Assembly: GCF_902506095.1 (NCBI RefSeq)
Contig: NZ_LR733293.1
Location: 1,257,103 to 1,321,102, forward strand
Direction: 5' to 3'
Length of the DNA stretch: 64,000 nt
Source: Arthrobacter sp. 9AX
Lineage (GTDB): Bacteria; Actinomycetota; Actinomycetes; Actinomycetales; Micrococcaceae
Positions 53,601-61,562 of this stretch are shown here, in pieces (within the stretch, counting starts at the first letter, position 1; every line of letters starts with the position of its first letter). The position numbers were made by a program, and so were the translations under genes. The notes under the pieces were generated by a model that ran no database searches, had not been told where the DNA came from, and was given only the letters and a program-made list of their open reading frames with translations.

Positions 53601-55415
53601 TCGGACAGAGTGCGGCGACAAAAGGACGCGGAAATCAAGGTCATTGTCATGAACCCGCCATACTCCGCGGGACAGAGTACGGCCAACGACAACAACCAGA
53701 ACCAGAAGTATCCGGTCCTCGATGCCTCGATAGCAGACACGTATGCGAAGCTGTCCACAGGCACGAATAAGAACAGTCTCTACGATTCCTACATCCGCGG
53801 GATCCGTTGGGCTTCCAATCGGATCAAGGACGACGGTGTCATTGCGTTCGTTTCCAATGGCAGCTTTATCGATGGCAACACTGCAGACGGCATAAGGAAG
53901 ACATTCGCCAGTGAGTTCAGTCGGATCTTCGTATACAACCTGAGAGGCAATGCCAGAACATCAGGGGAGCAACGCCGAAAGGAGTCGGGCAACGTCTTCG
54001 GTGGTGGAGCTCGAACTCCAATATCAATCGCTATCCTGATCAAGAATTCTGAAAGCGATGGGCTGGCCGACATTCAGTACCGGGACATCGGTGACTATCT
54101 CACTAGAGAACAGAAACTCGACATCTTGGAAACGGAGCAGTCCCTCGAAGGCACCGACTGGGAATCCGTAACGCCTGACGGGCATGGCGACTGGATTAAC
54201 CTCCGGGACGTTCGCTACGACTCCTTCCAAACCATCGGGCTTAAGACACCTAAGGCAGGATCGGGAAATCCGAGCGTCTTCGAAGTCTATTCGGGAGGGC
54301 TCCAGACCAACCGTGACAGTTGGGTTTACAGCTATTCGGCAAGATCCGTGCGAGAGAATGTGTCTCGAATGGTTTCAAACTATAACGCGTGTGTTGCCGC
54401 TGGAAACCAAGATCTTGATCCCACAAGGATCAGTTGGTCATCGAGTCTTGAAGCGGTCTTCAAGCGAGGCCGGTCGTTGGATTTTGACTCGGACAAGGTT
54501 CGCATTGCCAACTATCGGCCCTTCACCAAGCAGTACGTCTACTATGACTCCACGTTGAACCACAGGACATATCAACTGCCCAAGGTGTTTCCTGCTGATG
54601 GTGTACCAAATATTGCGATCACGTTGCCCGGCCCAGGCAGGACTAACGGGCAAGCCTTAATCATGGACAGACTTCCAGACCTTACGTCCCAGATTGTCCA
54701 ATGCTTCAGCCTTTACACATACGAGCCGTCCGTGGAGAACGCGCAAGAGGACCTGTTCGCTAACGCCGAGGAAATTGGTGTCGACGGTTACCGTCGTAAG
54801 GACAACATCACTGACTCGACGCTGTCGGCCTACCGCAGCTTCTATGAGGATTCCCAGATTAGCAAGGAAGACATCTTCTACTACGTCTACGGACTGCTGC
54901 ACAGCCCGACGTACAAGGCGAGGTTTAAAGCCGACTTGGTAAAGATGCTGCCACGCATCCCCAAGGTCAAGAATTTTTGGGGCTTCAGCGGAGCTGGCCG
55001 CCAGCTCGCCGACCTGCACCTCAACTACGAAACCGTCGAGCCGTACGCGGTCAAGGAGATTGTTCAAGGCGAACCGGCGGGCGACCTCTACGACTTCTAC
55101 CGGGTGCGTAAGCTCTCCTTCGGGGCCCGCAAGGACCGCTCAAGGATCGTCTACAACCAGCGGATCACCCTCGCCGGCATCCCGGACGAGGCCTTCGACT
55201 ACCAGGTCAATGGAAAGTCGGCGCTGGAGTGGGTCATTGACCGCTATCAGGTCACCACCCACAAGGACTCCCAGATCACCAACGACCCTAACGACTACTG
55301 CCGCGAGGTCGGCAATCCCCGCTACATCCTGGATCTCATCAAGCGCATCGTCACAGTGTCGGTAGAAACCAATAAGATCATCGCAAACTTGCCCGCCCTA
55401 GAGATCGCTGAGTAG
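50604..55415 (+). CDS. Type ISP restriction-modification enzyme (LlaGI-like)
   Basis: The 1603-residue single polypeptide matches Type ISP enzymes. In order it has a Mrr-like PD-(D/E)XK nuclease (TGIDLVAE, AIQCKFYAE: Asp65, Gln79, Lys81), an SF2 helicase (Walker A CGTGKT at 195-200, DEAH at 325-328), a helical coupler, an adenine methyltransferase (EPFVGTGTF near 904 and NPPY near 1017) and a C-terminal target-recognition domain. It should cut unmodified DNA after helicase-driven collision of two enzymes. The recognition part (53.8-54.8 kb) is visibly less GC-rich than the rest. The next gene starts 5 bp after the stop. Confidence 0.9.
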   Translation: MSTTFDQLLDSYRGLADSERMKGSYFEQLIEQYLEHDGVQAPQYTNVWLWRDWPGRNGKPDTGIDLVAERADGGFTAIQCKFYAETHTMQKSDIDSFISASGKEPFTHRLIVSTTSKWTQNAEEMLDSQHIPVQRIGLSDFRHSNIDWSTYELTDPSKAPKLHEKKQLRPHQHEAVTATMKGFIDNNRGKLIMACGTGKTFTALKVAERFAEMEGHARILFLVPSLALMSQSLKEWSDETEQPMHAYAVCSDVKVGRQKNSDLTDVAIHDLQIPATTDGKTLVEAMGKKELDEGMTVVFSTYQSIDAVAQAQQAGLPDFDLIICDEAHRTTGATLAGTEESHFVKVHRNDVIAGGKRLYMTATPRLFNDDTKNAAMEKDAILCSMDDETMYGPVFYRIGFGEAVTNKLLADYKVLVLGVEETQVVSSFQDQLADSNMELNIDDVAKLIGCWNGLAKRRSGTHETSFGNDRAPMKRAVAFNRDIKSSKLVESEFEELVRVHLTNLENDDPTDDLKVQVKHIDGGFNAVARAERLDWLKEEISHDGGKPTCRILTNARCLTEGVDVPSLDAVLFLNPRNSMVDVIQAVGRVMRIAKGKQFGYIVLPIAIPEGMSTSEALKDNTRYKVVWQVLQALRAHDERMDAAINQIELNHNAPESIVIETVDLTPKKKKGPGIGDPEHVQPEDKDYEQPTLQFPVDDWKDAVYAKIVDKCGNRMYWEDWSKDIADIANKHIVLINNLLEQADTGHRKAFDDFIQGLQESLNPDIDQAQAVEMLAQHLVTKPVFDAMFTDSNFTEHNPVSLAMQNILNQLDDHSAFEKERAGLEKFYDSVRARVKSIDNAAAKQKIILELYDNFFRNAFPRVADRLGIVFTPVPVVDYILRSADAALRLGFGKSLSDEGVSVLEPFVGTGTFVTRLLQSGLIKPKDLHRKYTQELFANEIVLLSYYIAAINIETVFAEESSRLGLDHGYVPFDGIALTDTFQLNEADGQIESSEFFPENSDRVRRQKDAEIKVIVMNPPYSAGQSTANDNNQNQKYPVLDASIADTYAKLSTGTNKNSLYDSYIRGIRWASNRIKDDGVIAFVSNGSFIDGNTADGIRKTFASEFSRIFVYNLRGNARTSGEQRRKESGNVFGGGARTPISIAILIKNSESDGLADIQYRDIGDYLTREQKLDILETEQSLEGTDWESVTPDGHGDWINLRDVRYDSFQTIGLKTPKAGSGNPSVFEVYSGGLQTNRDSWVYSYSARSVRENVSRMVSNYNACVAAGNQDLDPTRISWSSSLEAVFKRGRSLDFDSDKVRIANYRPFTKQYVYYDSTLNHRTYQLPKVFPADGVPNIAITLPGPGRTNGQALIMDRLPDLTSQIVQCFSLYTYEPSVENAQEDLFANAEEIGVDGYRRKDNITDSTLSAYRSFYEDSQISKEDIFYYVYGLLHSPTYKARFKADLVKMLPRIPKVKNFWGFSGAGRQLADLHLNYETVEPYAVKEIVQGEPAGDLYDFYRVRKLSFGARKDRSRIVYNQRITLAGIPDEAFDYQVNGKSALEWVIDRYQVTTHKDSQITNDPNDYCREVGNPRYILDLIKRIVTVSVETNKIIANLPALEIAE

Positions 55416-55420
55416 CAGCC

Positions 55421-57118
55421 ATGGTTGAAAAGACAGTTAAAAGCAAGATTCATGCTGCGGAACAGCCTCTGAGCCAAATCTTCAGCCCGCAGTTTGAATT
55501 CTCTATCCCGGACTACCAGCGGCCCTACGCCTGGGGCGGCGAGCAGACGAGTCAGTTGCTATCCGACATAATGGAAGCCCAGAAGCGTAACCCTGACGAG
55601 CCTTACTTCCTTGGGTCGCTCGTGCTGGTTAAAGAAGAGGGAAATCCCAAGGCCGACGTTATTGATGGCCAGCAAAGGCTGACGACCCTGTCCATTCTGC
55701 TTTCGGTCCTCCGTGAGTTAAGCGAGAACTCGCAGGTACGGGCAGAGATGCATGAGTATATTGTCGAGCCCGGCAAGATCACGTCAGGCATTGCGAGCAA
55801 CCCGAGACTTCACCTGAGGGCTCGGGATCGTGACTTCTTCGCTTCGTACATTCAAGAGCAAGGCAAGCTCCAACAGCTCTTGAGCGTCCCGGACGTCCAG
55901 CTCAAGACGGACGCCCAGAAAGCAATCCGCGATAACGCAAAGCTGCTGCACGACCAGCTCGTGAAGCTGAGTGAGGAACAGCGAATGTCCCTCATCATGA
56001 TGCTGACGCTGAGGACATTCCTCGTTATGGTCTCCACCGAGGATCTGGACAGCGCGCACCGCATATTTAGCGTTATGAACGCCCGAGGTCTAGATCTCTC
56101 CGCCGCGGACATCTTCAAAGCTGAGCTAATCGGGCGCGTCCCGGAGAGCGTTCGTGGTGGATATGCCGATAAGTGGGAAGTGGCAGAAGTTGAGCTCGGC
56201 CGCGATGGCTTCTCCGATCTCTTCCAACACATCAGGATGATCGTGACCAAGGTCCGCGGCCGTCAGGAAATATTGAAGGAGTTCCGGGAACAGGTCCTTG
56301 AACCGTACCTCCGCGAACGGACAGCCGCATCCTTCATCGATGGGGTCCTGCTGCCGTATGCAGAGGCGTATGGCACGGTAGCTGACCGAAGCTATCAGTC
56401 GTCTGGATCCGCCGACCGCATCAATAAATGGCTGCTTAGGTTCGGTCAGCTCGACAACCAAGACTGGGTCCCTCCGGTCCTCTGGGCTCTCCGTCACCAC
56501 GGAAACAACGAAGAATGGTTGGACGCGTTTCTGGGGAAGCTTGAGCGACTCGCCGCCACGATGTTGATCCGGCGGGAATACCAAACTCCTCGTGCACAAC
56601 GCTACGCAAATTTGCTTAAGGAGTTGGATGCTGGTCTTGGCTTGAACTCGCCTAGTCTGGAGCTCGAACCACTCGAACGGCACGAAGCTTTGGTTGCGCT
56701 TTCCGGCCCAATCTACGAAGCGAAGAGAGTAGTCAAATACGTTCTTCTCCGTCTGGACGAGACGTTGACCGGAAACTCCGGAGTCACTTACGACCACCCG
56801 ATCATCACGGTCGAACACGTACTGCCGCAAAATCCGAAGCAGGCTTCGGAATGGAGAAACACCTTCACGGATGAAGAACGACTTGAGTGGACGCACCGGC
56901 TGGGCAATCTTGTTCTGCTAAACCGACGGAAGAACGCTGAGGCGTCCAATCGCGATTTCGAACACAAGAAGTCCCGCTACTTCTCTGGTCCAAACGGCTC
57001 TGCCCCCTTCACACTGACGATCCAGGTCAACGGGACACCGGCGTGGACTCCCGCGGTACTGAAAGATCGCCAGCAGAAGTTGGTAGACAACCTATCGACC
57101 CTGTGGTCCCTTTCCTGA
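55421..57118 (+). CDS. GmrSD-like DUF262/DUF1524 protein
   Basis: The 565-residue protein has both halves of GmrSD-type modification-dependent nucleases. The DUF262 domain has FSIPDYQRPYAWGGEQTSQ (27-45) and IDGQQRLTTL (81-90). The C-terminal DUF1524 HNH region has VEHVLPQNP and RLGNLVLLNRRKNAEASNRD, ending DFEHKKSRYF. It lies 5 bp after the Type ISP gene, so the two are cotranscribed. GmrSD enzymes cut glucosylated or otherwise modified phage DNA, which would complement a restriction enzyme that only cuts unmodified DNA. Target here is unknown. Confidence 0.88.
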   Translation: MVEKTVKSKIHAAEQPLSQIFSPQFEFSIPDYQRPYAWGGEQTSQLLSDIMEAQKRNPDEPYFLGSLVLVKEEGNPKADVIDGQQRLTTLSILLSVLRELSENSQVRAEMHEYIVEPGKITSGIASNPRLHLRARDRDFFASYIQEQGKLQQLLSVPDVQLKTDAQKAIRDNAKLLHDQLVKLSEEQRMSLIMMLTLRTFLVMVSTEDLDSAHRIFSVMNARGLDLSAADIFKAELIGRVPESVRGGYADKWEVAEVELGRDGFSDLFQHIRMIVTKVRGRQEILKEFREQVLEPYLRERTAASFIDGVLLPYAEAYGTVADRSYQSSGSADRINKWLLRFGQLDNQDWVPPVLWALRHHGNNEEWLDAFLGKLERLAATMLIRREYQTPRAQRYANLLKELDAGLGLNSPSLELEPLERHEALVALSGPIYEAKRVVKYVLLRLDETLTGNSGVTYDHPIITVEHVLPQNPKQASEWRNTFTDEERLEWTHRLGNLVLLNRRKNAEASNRDFEHKKSRYFSGPNGSAPFTLTIQVNGTPAWTPAVLKDRQQKLVDNLSTLWSLS

Positions 57119-57132
57119 CGGCAGAGTGGTTG

Positions 57133-57423
57133 TTGACCGTGAGAAACCCGAACTCAGCGGCGGTTGTGTGTCAGGAGTGCGGTGCTACTACGCGCACAAA
57201 TCTACTGACCGGACGCATCTATTCGCATCAGTCACCCGGAGGCCTAGAAGCATGCCGCAACTCGGCAATGCAGATTGAGTCGCCCCGCGAGGGGGAAAAG
57301 ATCGAGGTCGCACCGCTGCTATATGAAGCGAAGCCATCGGTCTATGGGGTCGTTGTGTCTGACGGACCTGCCAGTGTCAAAACCATAAGTGGGGGGCTAC
57401 CGGGTAAGGGCCGGCGCAGATAG
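57133..57423 (+). CDS. small Cys-rich protein, possible zinc knuckle
   Basis: About 96 residues from a TTG at 57133 or 94 from a GTG at 57139; the frame upstream of these overlaps the previous gene and is not supported. The N-terminal part AVVCQECGATTRTNLLTGRI, then YSHQSPGGLEAC, places Cys-x2-Cys, His and Cys as one zinc ligand set. The rest is a proline- and glycine-rich tail ending KGRRR. I recognise no family. It sits between the GmrSD-like gene and the exonuclease gene on the same strand and may be a DNA-binding accessory. Confidence 0.55.
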   Translation: MTVRNPNSAAVVCQECGATTRTNLLTGRIYSHQSPGGLEACRNSAMQIESPREGEKIEVAPLLYEAKPSVYGVVVSDGPASVKTISGGLPGKGRRR

Positions 57424-57497
57424 ACGCCGTCTACATCGGAAGGCCGCCATGTCTGGGGAAGCACACTTGAACGCGCAAATGGAAGTTTGGGGGACAG

Positions 57498-58718
57498 ATG
57501 AACGCAGGATTTGCCGTCGTTGACGTCGAAACGACCGGCCTCTTTCCGGGGAGCCACCGCATTGCTGAGATCGCCGTCGTACACGTGGAGCCGGACGGCA
57601 CCGTCGGCAGCCGCTGGGAAACTCTCGTCAACCCGCAGCGGGATTTGGGGCCGCAGCACCTCCACGGCATCCGGGCGGCGGACATCCTCCATGCGCCGGT
57701 GTTCGGGGACATCGCACACGATGTGATGGACCTGCTTGCCGGACGCGTGTTGGTCGCGCACAACGTTCACTTCGACTTTCGATTCGTCTCGCACGAACTG
57801 GGCCGCGCCGGCCTCGAGCTGCCGTTCGAGGTCCATGACTGCCTGTGCACGATGAAACTGGCCCGGCGCTACCTCCCGGGGGCCGGCCGTTCCTTGAAAG
57901 ATTGCTGCGACAGCTTCGGACTGAATCTGGAGAACGCGCACAGCGCCGGTGACGACGCGGAAGCCGCCGCTCGCGTACTGAGCAACTACCTCCGCATGGA
58001 TTCCGACAACCCCAAGTGGTTCAGCGCCCTGGACCGGGCGTACTTTGCATCCTGGCCGGCTGTGGAGCCGAAGCGCCGCCAACCTGCCCTCCGCCGTTTG
58101 GCGGCTGAGCCGCAGCCTCACTTCCTGGAAAGGCTAGTGAGCCGCCTGCCCGAAGTCGCGGGCCCGGACGAACACAACGCCTACCTGGCAATGCTCGATC
58201 GCGCCCTCATGGACCGTCAGATCTCGGCGTCCGAGGCAGATGGGCTGGTGAACCTTGCCGTTTCCCTAGGGATCAGCAGAATTACTGCTGAACAACTCCA
58301 CATCAAGTACATGATTTCCATGCTCGCCGCAGCCTGGGATGACGGAGTGGTTACTGCAGAGGAGGAAGCGGACCTTCGGATTGTCGGTGACCTGCTCGAC
58401 ATCAGCCAGGAATCTATAACTCGCGGGCTCGTGGCTCCTGTCGCCGGACAAGATGCGGAAACCGGTGCCGCAGTCCAATCGCTGGTGCTCGCTGCCGGCG
58501 ACAAAGTGGTACTCACGGGCGAGATGTCGCGGGATCGTAGCGGCATTGAGGCTGACCTCCGGGCTGCTGGGTTTGTCCCGCATCCGGCGATCACCAAAGC
58601 AGTGAAATTGTTGGTAGCGGCTGACCCCGACAGTCTTTCGGGCAAAGCCAAGAAGGCGCGCGGCTACGGAATTCCGGTTGTGGGAGAGAATTATTTGTCC
58701 AAGCTACTGAATACGTAA
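57498..58718 (+). CDS. DEDDh 3'-5' exonuclease with helical middle and BRCT domain
   Basis: The 406-residue protein has a DnaQ-type exonuclease at residues 3-170: Asp9 and Glu11 in VVDVETTGLFPG, VLVAHNVHFDFRFV and the His-x4-Asp in HSAGDDAEAA. A helical, TerB-like middle covers about 205-310 (DRALMDRQISASEADGLVNL). A BRCT domain fills the C-terminus (GDKVVLTGEMSRDRSGIEAD, then ARGYGIPVVGENYLSKLL). Such exonuclease-BRCT proteins are known in actinobacteria. Here it stands before the nuclease-helicase trio, separated by 124 bp, and may share its job. Confidence 0.88.
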   Translation: MNAGFAVVDVETTGLFPGSHRIAEIAVVHVEPDGTVGSRWETLVNPQRDLGPQHLHGIRAADILHAPVFGDIAHDVMDLLAGRVLVAHNVHFDFRFVSHELGRAGLELPFEVHDCLCTMKLARRYLPGAGRSLKDCCDSFGLNLENAHSAGDDAEAAARVLSNYLRMDSDNPKWFSALDRAYFASWPAVEPKRRQPALRRLAAEPQPHFLERLVSRLPEVAGPDEHNAYLAMLDRALMDRQISASEADGLVNLAVSLGISRITAEQLHIKYMISMLAAAWDDGVVTAEEEADLRIVGDLLDISQESITRGLVAPVAGQDAETGAAVQSLVLAAGDKVVLTGEMSRDRSGIEADLRAAGFVPHPAITKAVKLLVAADPDSLSGKAKKARGYGIPVVGENYLSKLLNT

Positions 58719-58842
58719 CCCGCTTTCCTTGATGACACGGAAACGTAGCCGAGGATTTGGATCGGAGTCTTTGAGGCACCAGGACCGCCTGAGGCAATTT
58801 TAGGCTCTCTATTATCCCGAGCTGCGGCTGGATGAACCGGAA

Positions 58843-60003
58843 ATGTCGGTCGTCTTCGATAGGCTGGCCGTTGAATTGGGGGAGTGGTTTATAGACCGTC
58901 TATCCTCGGCAACGACAGGAGAGATCGCGGTGGCAGAGGTCGACGAAGTACGCCAAGAGGCGAGACGCAACACAAGGGCTCGGTTCGAGCAGTGGGCGAA
59001 GAACCCTTCCTGCGACGCCAACACGCTATCCGCGGTTCACAACGTCAGACTCGACGCGGCCGCGCGGGAGATCGGACTGTCGCCGAGCTTTGGCCAATCG
59101 CCGTTTGCCATCGCTCGAGGAAACCGGTTCGAGGCCGGCCTGTTCGTCGAACAGGCCGCGCGACTTCGCCAGGCGCTTGAGACGAAGGGGTGCCTGCTGC
59201 CGAGTTCTTCCGGGTTCCTCGACCTCCGCCTCAAAATGAACGGCGGCCAGAACGTGTCGACCGTGGACGAGGCACTGCGCCTTACCCAGGAATGGTTGCA
59301 GAGGATTGCATGCGACCCTGGCACCGCGGAATCCTTGGTTGCCGCTCCGATGATTAGGATCCCAAAGGGGGTTATCCTCCCGGAAGCACTGTTAATCATT
59401 GATGCCGTGACGGTGACCCTGGGCGATGCGATGCGTCCGCGCGTCACTGTTGGTGAGATCAAGGTCTTCCCAGATCGTGGCGGGCACACAGAGCCGCATC
59501 AAATCGCGACGGCTCGGGCGCAGGCCGGTGTGTATCGACATGCTCTTGAGTTGGCAGTTCTGGAATTAGGTCTTGCCGGTGATATTGATATCGCGACCGA
59601 TGGCTTTCTCGTGTTCACTTGGCCGGGATCTAACTCTCCTTCCGTTAGGGCCGGAGAAGATCTCACCTACCAAGCGATTCGCGCGGAGCGCGGATTCCAG
59701 CGGCTTGAGGAGGTGGCACATTCACTTGTCCGCACCGATGACTTCGCGGCTGACAATCCCACATTGATACAGCGAGTGCTCGACGCAGACACGAATTACT
59801 CGGAGGCATGCTTGTCTTTTTGCGACCTTGCCCCGAGGTGCCATAAACATGCTCTGGACGCTGACGACGCCATAGTCCTCGGCATGGAAGCCAAACGGCT
59901 GCTTGGTGAAACTCCGGTGGCACGTGCCCTCGAATTGCTTAATGGAGCAGTGCCTGTCGATGACCGTGAGTACGATCTTCAGCGTCAGCTGGGGTTGTCA
60001 TGA
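58843..60003 (+). CDS. Cas4/AddB-like Fe-S PD-(D/E)XK nuclease
   Basis: The 386-residue protein has the ordered marks of iron-sulphur PD-(D/E)XK nucleases: Cys57 near the N-terminus, RGNRFEAGL (Glu97), Asp187 in LIIDAV, Glu205-x-Lys207 in GEIKVFP, Gln227 and Tyr231 in RAQAGVYRHAL, and three Cys (323, 327, 333) in ACLSFCDLAPRCHK. This Cys-1+3 pattern is that of Cas4, AddB and DNA2. It overlaps the next gene by 4 bp. The residue assignments are mine from pattern alone. It is the nuclease of a three-gene unit with a helicase and an unknown protein. Confidence 0.8.
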   Translation: MSVVFDRLAVELGEWFIDRLSSATTGEIAVAEVDEVRQEARRNTRARFEQWAKNPSCDANTLSAVHNVRLDAAAREIGLSPSFGQSPFAIARGNRFEAGLFVEQAARLRQALETKGCLLPSSSGFLDLRLKMNGGQNVSTVDEALRLTQEWLQRIACDPGTAESLVAAPMIRIPKGVILPEALLIIDAVTVTLGDAMRPRVTVGEIKVFPDRGGHTEPHQIATARAQAGVYRHALELAVLELGLAGDIDIATDGFLVFTWPGSNSPSVRAGEDLTYQAIRAERGFQRLEEVAHSLVRTDDFAADNPTLIQRVLDADTNYSEACLSFCDLAPRCHKHALDADDAIVLGMEAKRLLGETPVARALELLNGAVPVDDREYDLQRQLGLS

Positions 60004-61562
60004 CGGCCCGCCAGATCAGCAGGAAACTGAGGGCCTGGGAAGCTGGCCGCCCATTACCGCGGTATGACACGCTTCACCACGCCGTCGTGCCTCCGGAACA
60101 GGCAATGGTCGTGGCTTTCGTGCGGATGGCAGGTGAGTCTCGACCTTGGGGCATCGCTTGGGGTCATATCGGGTCTGAACCGAAGGTCTCAACAGTTCCA
60201 GACGGACGTGTGCGCGATGACGTCGCGACGCTCTCTGCAGAGTTTGCTGAGGATCTGCTGGAGCACATGCGAGTTCACAACTGGACCTATAACCCCGTGG
60301 ACGACAAGGCGAAGCCAGACGACCTTCGGCAAGTGTGGATGCCGAACGGTCAACACGTCGCCATGCTCCATCATCTCAGTTACGCCTACTCCCAGACGAA
60401 ATTCGGTGGAGCCAACCGGGACATTCTGCGTGCCCTCGGCCGACTCTCGGCTTGGATGTTCCGCGACACCTCACGGAAAGGCTGCCAGCACGTTATCAAT
60501 GCCAGTGCGGCGCTGAGCGAGGCCTACGTATATCCCGCCCAGGATGTCCGAACCGCCCACCTTGGATATCAGCTGGCCTGGCTGAACACCGACGGTGATC
60601 GGGACCAGAGGATGAAGGCCGCTTCCGAAGCTGAAAGTCTTACCGTCTCGCCCACAATGGACCCCGCTCTCGAGAGAAATCAGCTGAGTGATTTGGTCGA
60701 GAAGTGGCAAATCTCGAGGAGCGCAGGTACCGATCCTGGAGCTGTGGACGGCATTAGTGTGATCTTGGAGCTTGAACTGCGACGTCGCTGGGACCTCACG
60801 GAACGGGCGTATCAGGTCTTGGCCAACAACGACAGAGCTGTCAACGCGGGGGTCACTGCTCTCGTGAGGGAGGCTCATGAAGAGTTCTGGTTTCAACACC
60901 AGCGGATTGAACTGCGCCACAATGACCCGAGTCAGGGGCCAGCCTACATTGCTCACCCGGAGACTGACTTCCACGGCTCGTCTGCCGCCTCGCGCTACCT
61001 AATTCATGCGGCGGCGGACGAAGCTTACACCGGCCATCTGATCCATAACGACGCAGAGTTGTTTAGGGAAGCACTGGACAGTGGAAAGGCACTCCGAGCA
61101 AGCGTCGCCCGCGTGGTTGACCTAGGTTCCGGAAGGACAAGAACCCCAACCTGGGTTCTTCACTTGGATCCTGCGCAGCCCCATCGACTGCGCGAAAACG
61201 GCCGCCTGGCGCCCTATGGTTCGCGCGGTCATGAGGTCACGATTACGTCAGTCAACGTGATCGATGACGTATTAGAAGTGACCATCGAGTGGACCGGTCG
61301 AAAGACAATGGCTTTGGCGTGCGGGTTGGGGGCGAAGCCGGCGGATGTTGCTTGGGTGGGTGAGGATGTCGCCTTTGTGGTCAGTAATGCATCCGACTTG
61401 ACCAAACGCCGGAGCACCCGCGTCTGGAAGGCGAAGGATGGGCCGGGCGCCTGGCTAACTCACGGCAAAGCCCCAACACAGATGGAAATCGCTGGAGATG
61501 ATGGCGACGCAGACCGGTTGGTCGACGATGTCCGGCAGCTTGAGGATGGCCATGCCCTATGA
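60000..61562 (+). CDS. unknown 520-residue protein, middle gene of nuclease-helicase trio
   Basis: The protein overlaps the Fe-S nuclease gene by 4 bp and the helicase gene by 4 bp, so all three are translationally coupled. I recognise no named family. The first 150 residues hold many His and Trp residues (QVWMPNGQHVAMLHHLSYAY). The middle is helical (ALERNQLSDLVEKWQISRS; LELELRRRWDLTERAYQVLA). The last 150 look beta-rich (LEVTIEWTGRKTMAL). That end could be a beta-barrel next to the helicase as in UPF1/DNA2, which would make this a scaffold between nuclease and motor. Confidence 0.8.
   Translation: MTARQISRKLRAWEAGRPLPRYDTLHHAVVPPEQAMVVAFVRMAGESRPWGIAWGHIGSEPKVSTVPDGRVRDDVATLSAEFAEDLLEHMRVHNWTYNPVDDKAKPDDLRQVWMPNGQHVAMLHHLSYAYSQTKFGGANRDILRALGRLSAWMFRDTSRKGCQHVINASAALSEAYVYPAQDVRTAHLGYQLAWLNTDGDRDQRMKAASEAESLTVSPTMDPALERNQLSDLVEKWQISRSAGTDPGAVDGISVILELELRRRWDLTERAYQVLANNDRAVNAGVTALVREAHEEFWFQHQRIELRHNDPSQGPAYIAHPETDFHGSSAASRYLIHAAADEAYTGHLIHNDAELFREALDSGKALRASVARVVDLGSGRTRTPTWVLHLDPAQPHRLRENGRLAPYGSRGHEVTITSVNVIDDVLEVTIEWTGRKTMALACGLGAKPADVAWVGEDVAFVVSNASDLTKRRSTRVWKAKDGPGAWLTHGKAPTQMEIAGDDGDADRLVDDVRQLEDGHAL

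Noticed and set aside
57043..57132. Upstream extension of the zinc-knuckle frame
   Set aside because: It overlaps the C-terminus of the GmrSD-like gene in another frame; the Cys-rich part begins later and the later starts are more plausible.
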